This document shows, in pieces, positions 9,637 through 17,203 of a DNA stretch of 64,000 nucleotides. How positions within the stretch are numbered: position 1 is the first letter of the stretch; each line of letters begins with the position of its first letter. A program made the translations under genes and the position numbers. The notes beneath the pieces were generated by a model that had not been told where the DNA came from, searched no databases, and saw only the letters and a list, made by a program, of their open reading frames with translations. Source of the stretch: Anaerolineales bacterium (GTDB lineage: Bacteria; Chloroflexota; Anaerolineae; Anaerolineales; UBA11579); contig CP075526.1 in the NCBI GenBank assembly GCA_025808555.1, positions 434,001 to 498,000 of the forward strand, written 5' to 3'.

Positions 9637-10097
9637 AGCCGCTTGGCAATATGCTTTCAAAGCTTCGGAAGAGACGTCGCCGGCATGCAATCGTTCGGCG
9701 TTATTCCCAGAGCCGCCGCCATCTCCTGGAATCTGTCAGCAACAAAGGTAGGATTCAAAGATTCTCCATATCTGCAGGATCGTAATTCTTCAAGAGTCGG
9801 TATCCATTGGTGGCAAACAAAAGCCTGCCTCTCTCGTCTGCGCCAGAGAGAAACCCCAACTCAAGGGTATTCTTCGCAAGCCGACGGGGTTAGTCTCGTT
9901 CTTACCCAGACGGAGCAGGACAGCGTACGCTTTTCGGGGGAAGAGGGGAGTTTGGTTTCAAGCATGGGTGCAGACTGGTCAGGCCGCACGAATGGAATTC
10001 GCGCCCATTACAACCCCGACAATATACAAACCGTTCTTCAAGACCCGGGAGTGGTGCTGTAAAAAACATTAGGGCGCACTGCGGTTCGCCTTAACAA
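9637..10097. other. Gene-poor right shoulder of the AT-rich island; possible gene remnant
   Basis: No gene can be supported here. A 139-codon frame begins at a TTG at 9643 and another frame of about 106 codons is open from 9752 to 10070, but neither has a ribosome site or recognisable sequence and they overlap. Composition is intermediate between island and chromosome. A small hairpin with CTCTCT/AGAGAG arms lies near 9829-9850. The end of the stretch (10070-10090) carries TTAGGGCGCACTGCGGTTCG, similar to a sequence at the island's left edge. Confidence 0.4.
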
Positions 10098-10472
10098 TTA
10101 TGCGGACTGCGCCAGCATGGCTTGCAAAGTCTCGGCGAACTGAGACTTGGGCACCGCCTTCGTCGCGCCGGCATGGCGGGCCGCCGCCAGGCGGCGCGGC
10201 TTCAGGTGCGAGCCGAACGCCAGCCAGGGGATGGCGGCGGTGGCGGCCTGCGCCTTGGCAGCGGGTAGCCAGTGCGGCCATGGCAGACCAGTGTTCAAGT
10301 CCAGCACCACCAGCGCGGTAGGTTGGGCGGCCAGGTGGGCGGTGAACTCGGCCTCAGTGAACGGCGTCTCCAGCCATTCGAAGCGGTAGCCGGCTGCCTT
10401 GGCGGCTGCTTCCACCTGCGGCATGAAGAACATATCGTTGCTGACGGCGAGGACGCGGGTGTTTTGACTCAT
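10098..10472 (-). CDS. Receiver-like (CheY-type) domain protein
   Basis: The 124-residue protein looks like a stand-alone response-regulator receiver domain. A possible phospho-acceptor is D58 (VVLDLN), with D13 in SND in place of the usual acidic pair, S88 in FGSHL and K105 in ATKAVPK. The fold pattern is right but the acidic pocket is reduced, so phosphorylation is uncertain. No kinase is nearby. It is divergently transcribed from the SGNH hydrolase gene, sharing a 29-nt intergenic region with -10-like boxes on both strands. Confidence 0.6.
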   Translation of the reverse strand: MSQNTRVLAVSNDMFFMPQVEAAAKAAGYRFEWLETPFTEAEFTAHLAAQPTALVVLDLNTGLPWPHWLPAAKAQAATAAIPWLAFGSHLKPRRLAAARHAGATKAVPKSQFAETLQAMLAQSA

Positions 10473-10480
10473 CGTGTGAC

Positions 10481-10486
10481 TATAAT
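10481..10486 (+). promoter_or_regulatory. -10 box (TATAAT) for the SGNH hydrolase gene
   Basis: A perfect TATAAT lies 15 nt before the ATG at 10502. The overlapping reverse complement can serve the divergent receiver-like gene. Confidence 0.55.
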
Positions 10487-10501
10487 ACCGCTCTGCCGAT
10501 T

Positions 10502-11092
10502 ATGCCCACCATCGTATTCATTGGCGATTCCATCACCGAGGGCGCGGCCGACCACGAGAGCGGCGGTTGGACACGCCGTCTGGCAGCTACGCTGCCCGCC
10601 GGCTGGGAGGCCGTACACGCTGGCGTGGGCGGCGACACCATCTTTCACATCCTCAACCGCCTGGAGCAGGACGCCCTCCTCTACAAGCCAGACATCCTGA
10701 CCTTGGCGGTGGGCATCAACGATTCGCGCCGCTACAACGCCGGACGCTACGAGGTTAAGCTAGAGGACTTTGAACGCGGGCTGGCCGAATTTGCTAGCCG
10801 CATGGCCGGCCGCGATGCCCGCATCCTTATCGTTGGCCTGACGCCGGTGGACGAGCCGCGCACCCTGCCCATCGCCGAAGACCTGCACTACACCCAGATC
10901 GCCGCCAGCGACTACGACGCCGCCCTGCGCCGCTTTGCGGCGCAGCACGGCTATGGCTACGTGGCACTCCAGCCCGCCTTCGAGGCCGCCGGCGGCCCAG
11001 CCCAGCTGACCTCAGACGGGCTGCACCCCACCCCGGCCGGGCACGAGCTCATTGCCCAGGCGGTGCGCGCCCAACTGGAAGGCTGGCTGTGA
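10502..11092 (+). CDS. SGNH/GDSL-family hydrolase
   Basis: This 196-residue esterase or lipase-like hydrolase shows all four SGNH blocks: IGDSITEG with nucleophile S10, the Gly block in GVGGDT, the Asn block VGINDS, and DGLHPTPAGH carrying the catalytic Asp and His. It lacks a signal peptide, so it acts in the cytoplasm. The likely substrate is an acyl or acetyl ester but cannot be specified. Its stop codon overlaps the ATG of the next gene (TGATG), so the two are translationally coupled. Confidence 0.88.
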   Translation: MPTIVFIGDSITEGAADHESGGWTRRLAATLPAGWEAVHAGVGGDTIFHILNRLEQDALLYKPDILTLAVGINDSRRYNAGRYEVKLEDFERGLAEFASRMAGRDARILIVGLTPVDEPRTLPIAEDLHYTQIAASDYDAALRRFAAQHGYGYVALQPAFEAAGGPAQLTSDGLHPTPAGHELIAQAVRAQLEGWL

Positions 11093-12342
11093 TGGCAAAA
11101 CTGCTCCCGCCCGAGCTCATCATCAGCAAACAACAGGCGCGCCGCTACCTGGTGAGTTACCACCGCCTCGCCCCGCCGCGTTCACTGGCGGGCAAAGCCG
11201 GCGCGCTGCAGTTCGTCCGCCAGGTCAACTGCATCCAGTACGATCCCATCAACATCGTGGGCCAGAACCCGCACCTGGTACTGCAATCCCGCGTGCGCAA
11301 CTACAAGCCGCACGTGCTCGACGAGCTGCTGTATGCCGACCGAAGCCTGGTGGACGGCTTCGACAAGGTCATGTCGATCTACCCCACCGAGGACTGGCCC
11401 TTCTTCGGAGCTTACCGCGAGCGGATGGGCCAGCGCTACAAGCAGGCCAGCAGCACACAGAAGGCGGCCAAACTGCTGGACTGGGTGCGCAGCGAGGTCA
11501 AGACCCGCGGGCCGCTCTCATCGCTGGAGCTGGAAGACGACACCAAGATGGATTGGTGGCTGGCCAACTCGGCCCGGGCAGCCCGTATTGCGCTGGATAT
11601 TCTGTTCTACAGCGGCGAACTGGTGGTGCACCACCGCGTCGGCACACGCCGCTATTTCGAATACGCCCACCGCACGCTGGACAAGAAGCTGCTCGCCAAG
11701 GCTGACCCGCACGGCAGCCTGGAGGCCTACCGCGAGTGGCACGTCATGCGCCGCCTCGAGAGCATGGGCATGGCCCGCCCGATAGGCAATGACCACTGGG
11801 TGGGTGTCAACCGCCAGGGTTCGCTGCAACCCTCGTTTGCACGCCTGCTTGGCCGCGAGCAGGTGGCCCGCGTGGGCGTTGAGGGCATCAAGGGCCAGGA
11901 GTTCTACGTTCCCCGGGCGCAGCTGGCGGCCCTGCAGGCGCCGGCGCGCAAAAGCAAGGCTCAGGCCGCCTTCATCGCCCCACTGGACAATTTCCTATGG
12001 GATCGCACGATGATCGAGCACATTTTTGATTTCTTCTATCGCTGGGAAGTGTATGTGCCCGAACCGAAACGCCAATATGGCTACTACGTGCTGCCGGTGC
12101 TGTATGGTGACGAGTTGATCGCCCGCCTGGACCCCGGTTTCGTGCGTGACAGCAAGACCTTCCTGATCAAGAATTGGTGGTGGCAGCCCCGCGCGCCGCG
12201 CAAGGACGAGGCCGCCATTGATGCACTGGCTGAATGCGTGCGCCAGTTCGCCAGATATCTGGGCGCGCAGGCGGTGCAAATTGGCCCGCTCGCCAAACGC
12301 GATACAAGCCTCAAGCAAATTGTGAAACTAGCCCAAAGTTAG
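11092..12342 (+). CDS. YcaQ-like winged-helix protein (DNA crosslink glycosylase family)
   Basis: The 416-residue protein belongs to the winged-helix family that includes E. coli YcaQ, a glycosylase that unhooks interstrand DNA crosslinks. Supporting text includes the N-terminal ISKQQARRYLVSYH, the IQYDPIN segment, and the conserved core FIAPLDNFLWDRTMIEH followed by FFYRWEVYVPEPKRQYGYYV. ATG at 11092 overlaps the SGNH stop codon. The last 4 nt overlap the end of the convergent lipoprotein gene. The repair function is inferred from the family only. Confidence 0.82.
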   Translation: MAKLLPPELIISKQQARRYLVSYHRLAPPRSLAGKAGALQFVRQVNCIQYDPINIVGQNPHLVLQSRVRNYKPHVLDELLYADRSLVDGFDKVMSIYPTEDWPFFGAYRERMGQRYKQASSTQKAAKLLDWVRSEVKTRGPLSSLELEDDTKMDWWLANSARAARIALDILFYSGELVVHHRVGTRRYFEYAHRTLDKKLLAKADPHGSLEAYREWHVMRRLESMGMARPIGNDHWVGVNRQGSLQPSFARLLGREQVARVGVEGIKGQEFYVPRAQLAALQAPARKSKAQAAFIAPLDNFLWDRTMIEHIFDFFYRWEVYVPEPKRQYGYYVLPVLYGDELIARLDPGFVRDSKTFLIKNWWWQPRAPRKDEAAIDALAECVRQFARYLGAQAVQIGPLAKRDTSLKQIVKLAQS

Positions 12343-13610
12343 GGAAGGTCCGGCAGCGCGGCCGGCTCGGCGACCCGGGTCAGCTGGCCGGGCGCGGCGC
12401 CCACCTGCCACAGCGCCAGCTGGGCAGGCCAGCGCGCCCCGCCCGCAAAATCCAGCGGGCCGAAGGGCGCAGCTTGCAGCGCCTGCGCCACCGCTGCCGG
12501 CGTCAGCGCCTGCGGGCCACCGCCAGCATCCAGGGCGCGGGCCAGCGCATCCTCGGCCAGTGCCAAGGCCGCGTGCATGTGCAGTTGTTCCCAGTTCTGC
12601 GGCGTATAGTCCCAGGCCGAGACGATGTACAGCCCCTCGGCGAAAGCCGGGTCGGCCAGGTAGGTGTATAGCACCGGCTCATAGGCCGCCGCCGGCGTGG
12701 CCACCACTACGCGGCTGCGCACGCCCAGGTGGGAGAGAGCATTGAGCACTTGGGCCAGCCCATATGAATCAGCATTCACAAAGATCAGGTTGGCGTGCTC
12801 GTCCCGTAGCGCAAAGAGGGAATCGTAGACATTGAGGTCGTGGCGCGGCTCGTATTCAGCCTGGTACACCAGCTCGATGCGCTGCTCCTCTGCGTAGGCG
12901 GCCAGCTCATCGCTGACCGCGATGCCGGCGTAGGCCTCAGGCCAGTTGAGCACCGCCAGGCGCAGGGTGCTGCTGGCGCCGGTCGGCTTGACCGTGCCCC
13001 AATTCGTTTTAAGCGTGCGCAGCAGGTAAGCCAGCGCCTGGCTGGGCGGCGGTTCGATGCCGTACAACCCGCCGCGCCGCTCAGCCAGTGCCCCCAGTGC
13101 AATCGCCGGCGTGCGGCGTTGGGTCAGCAGCTCGGCCAGGGCGGCTTCGCTGGCTGCATCGCACAGCACCGCCAGCGGCGCGCCCGATGCAGCCAGCGCA
13201 TCCCCGGCCAGCTCGGCCGGGTCTTCGGCCGCGCCGATGTCAGTGACCTGCAGGGCCATCTGCGCGCCCTGGATGCCGCCGGCCGCGTTGTGTGCAGCCA
13301 CCGCCGCCTCAAAGGCGGCGGCGCGGGCCGCGGCCAGTTCGCCCAGCGGGCTGCTTTGCGTGCAGAACAAATGGATGGGGATGCTTTCGCCGCTCAGCGC
13401 TGGCGGCTGGGTGGCGGTTGGCTCTAGCTCCGCTTGCGGGGTGGGCGTATAGGTGGGCGCCAGCTGGCCGTACAAGCTGGAGAAGGCAAAGGGGGTATTA
13501 GTCGGCAGCCTCACCGGGGTTGCGAGCGAGACGGCGGGCAGCGGCTGGCAGGCGGCCAGCGCCGCGGCTAGGCAGGTGAATACAAGGACGGCGCGGCGGG
13601 CTTGGAACAT
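12339..13610 (-). CDS. Periplasmic-binding-protein-like lipoprotein (peripla_BP_6 type)
   Basis: The 423-residue product has a lipoprotein signal ending LAAC with C21 as lipidation site, then a Thr/Pro-rich linker (about residues 25-70). The rest resembles the two-lobed branched-chain amino-acid receptor fold (SIPIHLFCTQSSP, AAHNAAGGIQGAQMALQV, and the hinge-like region around VVVATPAAAYEPV). No permease or ATPase is next to it, so it may be a sensor or an orphan binding protein. It is coupled to the upstream pterin dehydratase gene by a TGATG overlap, an unexpected pairing. Confidence 0.75.
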   Translation of the reverse strand: MFQARRAVLVFTCLAAALAACQPLPAVSLATPVRLPTNTPFAFSSLYGQLAPTYTPTPQAELEPTATQPPALSGESIPIHLFCTQSSPLGELAAARAAAFEAAVAAHNAAGGIQGAQMALQVTDIGAAEDPAELAGDALAASGAPLAVLCDAASEAALAELLTQRRTPAIALGALAERRGGLYGIEPPPSQALAYLLRTLKTNWGTVKPTGASSTLRLAVLNWPEAYAGIAVSDELAAYAEEQRIELVYQAEYEPRHDLNVYDSLFALRDEHANLIFVNADSYGLAQVLNALSHLGVRSRVVVATPAAAYEPVLYTYLADPAFAEGLYIVSAWDYTPQNWEQLHMHAALALAEDALARALDAGGGPQALTPAAVAQALQAAPFGPLDFAGGARWPAQLALWQVGAAPGQLTRVAEPAALPDLP

Positions 13611-13960
13611 CAGCCGCCGAACAGCTCGTCGGTCTTGGCAGCCATCACAAAATCATTGTTGTGCAAACCATTGATCTTGTGCGTCCACCAGTCCACCCGC
13701 ACCCGGCCCCACTCGGTGCGCAGCACCGGGTGGTGGCCCTCGGCCTCGGCCAGCTCACCCACCTGTTGGGTGAAGGCCAGCGCGCCGGCAAAATCATCAA
13801 AGCGGAAGGTGCGGCGCAGGCGGGGCACATTGGCCACGGTGACGGTTTGCCACTCGGGCACCTGCGGCAGCATGCGGTCGATCTCAGGCTGGCTCAGGCT
13901 GGGCTCATCGCCACGGCAGGGAACGCAGGCTTGTTGCGTCAGAGGCGTAGTAGCGCTCAT
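13610..13960 (-). CDS. phhB: Pterin-4a-carbinolamine dehydratase
   Basis: The 116-residue enzyme dehydrates 4a-hydroxytetrahydropterin. The signature EAEGHHPVLRTEWGRVRV followed by WTHKINGLHNNDFVMA is complete, including the HHP active-site pair and the downstream Asp. The start at 13960 (MSATTPL) is chosen because TATAAT sits exactly 6 nt upstream, giving a leaderless message, and because family members begin near here. A longer frame to 14119 has no support. No phenylalanine hydroxylase is visible nearby; stand-alone copies occur in many bacteria. Confidence 0.9.
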   Translation of the reverse strand: MSATTPLTQQACVPCRGDEPSLSQPEIDRMLPQVPEWQTVTVANVPRLRRTFRFDDFAGALAFTQQVGELAEAEGHHPVLRTEWGRVRVDWWTHKINGLHNNDFVMAAKTDELFGG

Positions 13961-13966
13961 GAGATG

Positions 13967-13972
13967 ATTATA
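13967..13972 (-). promoter_or_regulatory. Leaderless -10 box (TATAAT) for phhB
   Basis: On the minus strand TATAAT is followed by 6 nt (CATCTC) and then ATG. Transcription would begin at the start codon itself. Confidence 0.65.
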
Positions 13973-14112
13973 ATGTTCAGGCAACGCGCCAAGCTTAGAC
14001 TGACCTAAGCATGGCCCGCGCGCCGGTAGCAGCGCACCCGGCTTATCAAAACTGCGGCGAGAACTGCGCGTTCTCATTTCTTTTGCACGCGCACTCGCCG
14101 CCAAGGAGCAGG

Positions 14113-14763
14113 ATGGCAAAGAAACAAACAGTGGAAACGATCTCGCGTGCCGCGGTGGTGGTGATCGCCGCCTACATCGCCGCGCAGATGCTCTCGGACG
14201 TGGCCAGCGTCAAGATCGGCGTGCTGACATTGCCGGCCCTCGGCAGCCTGGCGGTGGATATGGGCACCTTCATTTACCCCATCACCTTCACCCTGCGCGA
14301 TCTGGTGCACAAGCTGCTCGGCCGCCAGGCGGCCCGCACGCTGGTGGTGGCGGCCGGCGCCATCAACCTGGTGATGGCGGCCTACCTGGTGTGGGCGGCC
14401 AACTTCCCCAGCGACGCCAGCTGGGGGCTGGGCGCCGAGTTTGCCGCCGTGCTGGCGCCGGTGTGGCGCATCACCCTGGCCTCCATCGCCGCCGAAGTGG
14501 TGAGCGAGCTGCTGGATACGGAGCTCTATCATCTGTTCGTGACGCGCGTCACGCGCCGCTACCAGTGGGCGCGGGTGCTGGTGAGCAACAGCCTCAGCGT
14601 ACCGGTGGACAATGTCATCTTTGCCGTGGGCGCCTTTGGCGGGCTGCTGCCGTGGGCGACGGTATGGGGCATCTTTGTGGTCAATCTGCTGGTGAAGTAC
14701 GCGGTGACGCTGGTGAGCCTGCCGCTGATCTATGTGGTGCCGGAGCGGCGCATTAGAAAATAA
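14113..14763 (+). CDS. VUT family transporter, putative queuosine-precursor transporter
   Basis: The 216-residue membrane protein has about six hydrophobic helices and the VUT/YhhQ-type pattern: VDMGTFIYPITFTLRDLVHKLLG near residue 55 and the conserved VSELLDTELYHLF segment, then SNSLSVPVDNVIF. Homologues import queuine or preQ0/preQ1 for tRNA queuosine. ATG at 14113 has AAGGAG with good spacing. I see no preQ1 riboswitch in the upstream 150 nt. The stop codon abuts the 3' end of the convergent 6S-like RNA. Confidence 0.82.
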   Translation: MAKKQTVETISRAAVVVIAAYIAAQMLSDVASVKIGVLTLPALGSLAVDMGTFIYPITFTLRDLVHKLLGRQAARTLVVAAGAINLVMAAYLVWAANFPSDASWGLGAEFAAVLAPVWRITLASIAAEVVSELLDTELYHLFVTRVTRRYQWARVLVSNSLSVPVDNVIFAVGAFGGLLPWATVWGIFVVNLLVKYAVTLVSLPLIYVVPERRIRK

Positions 14764-14958
14764 AACCCGCTGTGCTACCCAGCGTAGCTGGACTTGCAGC
14801 GGGAGTTTTGAACCCAAAGGGTCAAGCTGGTCTCGCTCCGAAAGCCCGCGGAAGAACACGCGGTTTACTGCGACTGTTCTGGAAGCCGAGCCCGATCTGC
14901 TTGTGTTGGTTCAAAAGCTGAAGGCTGCAAGCCCAGCTTTACGGCAGCACAGCGGGTT
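14764..14958 (-). ncRNA. ssrS: 6S RNA-like structured RNA (about 195 nt)
   Basis: Read on the minus strand, the two ends form a perfect 13-bp closing stem (14946-14958 with 14764-14776). Inside is a 14-nt unpaired 5' bubble strand (14932-14945). On the 3' strand of the bubble there is a small hairpin, CCAGC/GCTGG (14779-14783 with 14787-14791). The long arm continues with an 8-bp helix (14924-14931 with 14793-14800), a 9-bp helix (14908-14916 with 14806-14814), CAAGC/GCTTG and CTCG/CGAG helices, and an AGAACA/TGTTCT helix near the tip. Closing stem, central bubble with a 3'-side hairpin, and interrupted arm of this length are the architecture of 6S RNA, the RNA polymerase regulator. A TATAAG box lies exactly 6 nt before the 5' end, and TTTTATTTT follows the 3' end. 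Identity is by structure only. Confidence 0.65.
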
Positions 14959-14964
14959 ACTTCT

Positions 14965-14970
14965 CTTATA
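14965..14970 (-). promoter_or_regulatory. -10 box (TATAAG) for the 6S-like RNA
   Basis: The minus-strand hexamer TATAAG, preceded by TGC, ends 6 nt before the first base of the closing stem. The same 6-nt spacing separates -10 boxes from start codons in the leaderless genes of this window. Confidence 0.55.
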
Positions 14971-15044
14971 GCACGCCAAGATTAAAGAACGACCATTCTC
15001 TAACCTTACAGGTGGGTTATTAATGGCTCCACACTAGGCAATTC

Positions 15045-15184
15045 GTGCATCCCGAGCGCAGCGAGGGATCCTTGCTTACGTATGAGTAACTCAGGCTCTA
15101 CATAAAAGATGCGCCAGCAAGGATTCTTCCCTGAGCCGAGCTTCGGCGATTCGGGTGCAGGTTTATAAAGCCGGTCAGAATGAC
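15045..15184. repeat. Dispersed intergenic repeat (GTCATTnCGAG family), copy 1
   Basis: This copy begins GTGCATCCCGAGCGCAGCGA and ends near CAGAATGAC, with internal inverted segments (AAGGATC-type arms). It occupies most of the gene-free stretch between the 6S-like RNA and the aspS terminator. It belongs to the same family as the copies at 18.9, 21.2, 23.0 and 40.5-40.75 kb. Confidence 0.6.
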
Positions 15185-15195
15185 ACATAGGTGGA

Positions 15196-15224
15196 TAAAA
15201 AAAGGCCGAGCGAACGCTCGGCCT
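15196..15224 (-). terminator. Intrinsic terminator of aspS
   Basis: GGCCGAGCG and CGCTCGGCC (15204-15212, 15215-15223) form a strong hairpin with a run of T on the minus strand (A run at 15197-15203). It begins 7 nt beyond the aspS stop codon. Confidence 0.9.
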
Positions 15225-15230
15225 TTTTTT

Positions 15231-17012
15231 TTAGTCTTTCTTCTTGGGCATATCCACCTTGATGTGCAGCTCTTTGAGCTGGCGCTCTTCGGTGGGCGAC
15301 GGGGCGTCCGCCATCACATCGCGGGCGGCCTGGTTCTTGGGGAAAGCGATGACCTCGCGGATGCTCTCTTCATCGGCCAGGATCATGGCCAGGCGGTCAA
15401 TGCCGGAGGCGATGCCGCCGTGCGGCGGCGCGCCGTACTCGAAGGCTTCCAGCATGTGGCCAAAACGCTCCTGCGCCACGTCCTCGCTCAAGCCGATCAG
15501 CTTGAAGATGCGCGATTGCAACGCGCGGTCGTGGATGCGGATCGAGCCGCCGGCCACCTCGGTGTTGTTGAGCACCATGTCGTACTGCGTGCCGCGCATG
15601 TTGGCGGGGTCCTTCTCGATCAGGTCAATGTCATCCGGCATTGGGGAAGTGAACAGATGCTGGCTGGGGTCCCAGCGCTGCTCCTCCTCGTTCCAGAAGG
15701 CGAAGGGGAAGTCGATGACCCAGCAGAACGCCAGCAGATCCGGATCGGCCAGTTTGAGCTGCTCTGCCAGGTGCACGCGCAGGCGGCCCAGGGTGTCGTA
15801 CACCACGGCCGGCTGGTCAGCCACGAACAGCAGCAGGTCGCCCGGCTCGGCGCTCATGGCCTGCTTGAGCGCGGCCAGCCCTTCGGGGCTCAGGAACTTG
15901 ACGAAAGACGAACGGTCCTCGCCCTCGGCGGCTACGGCCAGCCAGGCCAGGCCCTTGGCCTTGAACTGCTTGACGTAGTCGGTCAGCGCGTCGATCTCTT
16001 TGCGGCTGGCGCTGCCCATGCCCTTGGCGTTGATGCCGCGCACATGGCCGCCGGCAGCCACGGCGTCTTCAAAGACTTTGAAGCCGCTGCCCGCGGCCCA
16101 GGCGGTGAGGTCTTGCAGTTCCATGCCGTAGCGCATGTCTGGGTTGTCTTTGCCGAAGCGCGCCATGGCCTCTTTGTAATGCAAGCGCGGCCAGGGCTCA
16201 GACAGCAGGCGCTTGTTAGGCACCAGCTCTTTGACCATGGCGGTATACATGCGCTCCATTAGATCCATCACGTCTTCGCGCTGCACGAACGACATCTCGA
16301 TGTCCAGCTGGGTGAACTCCGGCTGACGGTCGCCGCGCAAATCTTCGTCGCGGAAGCAGCGCGCGATCTGGAAATAGCGCTCCATGCCCGCCACCATGAG
16401 CAGCTGCTTAAGCTGCTGCGGCGACTGGGGCAGCGCGTAGAACTCGCCTGCGTGCACGCGCGAGGGCACCAGGTAGTCGCGCGCGCCCTCGGGCGTGGTC
16501 TTGAACAGGATCGGCGTCTCGATCTCGAGGAAGTCTTCCTTGTCCATGTAATCGCGAATGAACTTGACGATCTTGTGGCGCAGCACAATGTTGCGCTGCA
16601 TGCGCTCGCGGCGCAGATCGAGATAGCGGTACTTCAGGCGGGCGTTCTCGTCCACTTCTTCGTCTTTGTTGATGGCGAAGGGCACCGGCTTGGCCTGGTT
16701 GAGCACCTTGAGCTCGGTCACGGCCACTTCGATCTGGCCGGTGGCCAGTTCGGCGTTCTGCATGCCCTCGGGGCGGGCGCGTACTACGCCGGTGACCTGC
16801 AGCACCCACTCGCTGCGCACGGGCTCGAAGGCGGCGTGCGCCTCGGGGGCCTTCTCGGGGTCGGTGACGATCTGGACTAAACCGAAACGGTCGCGCAGGT
16901 CAATGAAGGTAAGCCCGCCGTGGTCTCGGCGGCGGTGCACCCAGCCGGCCAGCGTGACGGTTTGTCCGCTGTGCTCGGCGCGCAGTTCACCGCAGGTATG
17001 GGTCTTGTACAT
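15231..17012 (-). CDS. aspS: Aspartyl-tRNA synthetase, probably non-discriminating
   Basis: The 593-residue class II synthetase has the N-terminal anticodon-binding domain, motif 2 ([20 protein letters not shown]), the bacterial GAD insertion, and motif 3 ([19 protein letters not shown]). H31 (RRRDHGG) and G83 (RARPEGMQ) are the residues that mark non-discriminating bacterial enzymes; E. coli, which is discriminating, has Leu and Lys at the equivalent sites. So this enzyme probably also charges tRNA-Asn with Asp, to be amidated by GatCAB. That specificity is inferred from two residues. It is preceded by a structured leader with a terminator hairpin. Confidence 0.95.
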   Translation of the reverse strand: MYKTHTCGELRAEHSGQTVTLAGWVHRRRDHGGLTFIDLRDRFGLVQIVTDPEKAPEAHAAFEPVRSEWVLQVTGVVRARPEGMQNAELATGQIEVAVTELKVLNQAKPVPFAINKDEEVDENARLKYRYLDLRRERMQRNIVLRHKIVKFIRDYMDKEDFLEIETPILFKTTPEGARDYLVPSRVHAGEFYALPQSPQQLKQLLMVAGMERYFQIARCFRDEDLRGDRQPEFTQLDIEMSFVQREDVMDLMERMYTAMVKELVPNKRLLSEPWPRLHYKEAMARFGKDNPDMRYGMELQDLTAWAAGSGFKVFEDAVAAGGHVRGINAKGMGSASRKEIDALTDYVKQFKAKGLAWLAVAAEGEDRSSFVKFLSPEGLAALKQAMSAEPGDLLLFVADQPAVVYDTLGRLRVHLAEQLKLADPDLLAFCWVIDFPFAFWNEEEQRWDPSQHLFTSPMPDDIDLIEKDPANMRGTQYDMVLNNTEVAGGSIRIHDRALQSRIFKLIGLSEDVAQERFGHMLEAFEYGAPPHGGIASGIDRLAMILADEESIREVIAFPKNQAARDVMADAPSPTEERQLKELHIKVDMPKKKD

Positions 17013-17194
17013 AACGCTCCTAAAATCTTCCTTAAGATAAGTTCATTTAACAAAAACGCCCGGTGCGAGGGCACCGGGCGAGAGCCGAGCTGGCGGACCT
17101 AACGAACCGCCAGGCAGGAGCCTCCCGCCCGTTGGGGGTTATTGTCCAGATTATTGCTGTCCACAACAATTGGTTGGAACATGCTGAGATTTTA
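17013..17194 (-). promoter_or_regulatory. Structured leader of aspS with putative attenuator
   Basis: A minus-strand TAAAAT box (17189-17194) starts a leader of about 170 nt. It contains a CTGGCGG/CCGCCAG hairpin (17090-17096 with 17107-17113), a near-palindrome (17113-17129) and a terminator hairpin (17057-17080) with five T. The segment 17122-17131 can instead pair over 10 bp with 17075-17084, which includes one arm of the terminator, so a terminator/antiterminator switch is possible. The canonical T-box sequence GGTGGNACCGCG is absent. It may simply be a terminator of the Mrr gene upstream. Confidence 0.45.
17051..17080 (-). terminator. Intrinsic terminator between mrr-like gene and aspS
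   Basis: CGCCCGGTGC and GCACCGGGCG pair over 10 bp with a 4-nt loop, followed on the minus strand by TTTTTG. It lies only 38 nt upstream of the aspS start. Confidence 0.8.
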
Positions 17195-17203
17195 GCACAA
17201 CTG

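Noticed and set aside
9643-10062. 139-codon frame read from a TTG as a real gene
   Set aside because: No ribosome site, no recognisable protein text and a competing open frame over the same bases.
14764-14958. Signal-recognition-particle RNA, tmRNA or RNase P RNA
   Set aside because: The SRP GGAAG-loop motif, the tmRNA tRNA-like ends and the RNase P core sequences are not present; the size and bubble fit 6S RNA better.
17013-17203. T-box riboswitch in front of aspS
   Set aside because: The conserved GGTGGNACCGCG bulge and a clear specifier stem are absent; only a generic leader/attenuator is claimed.
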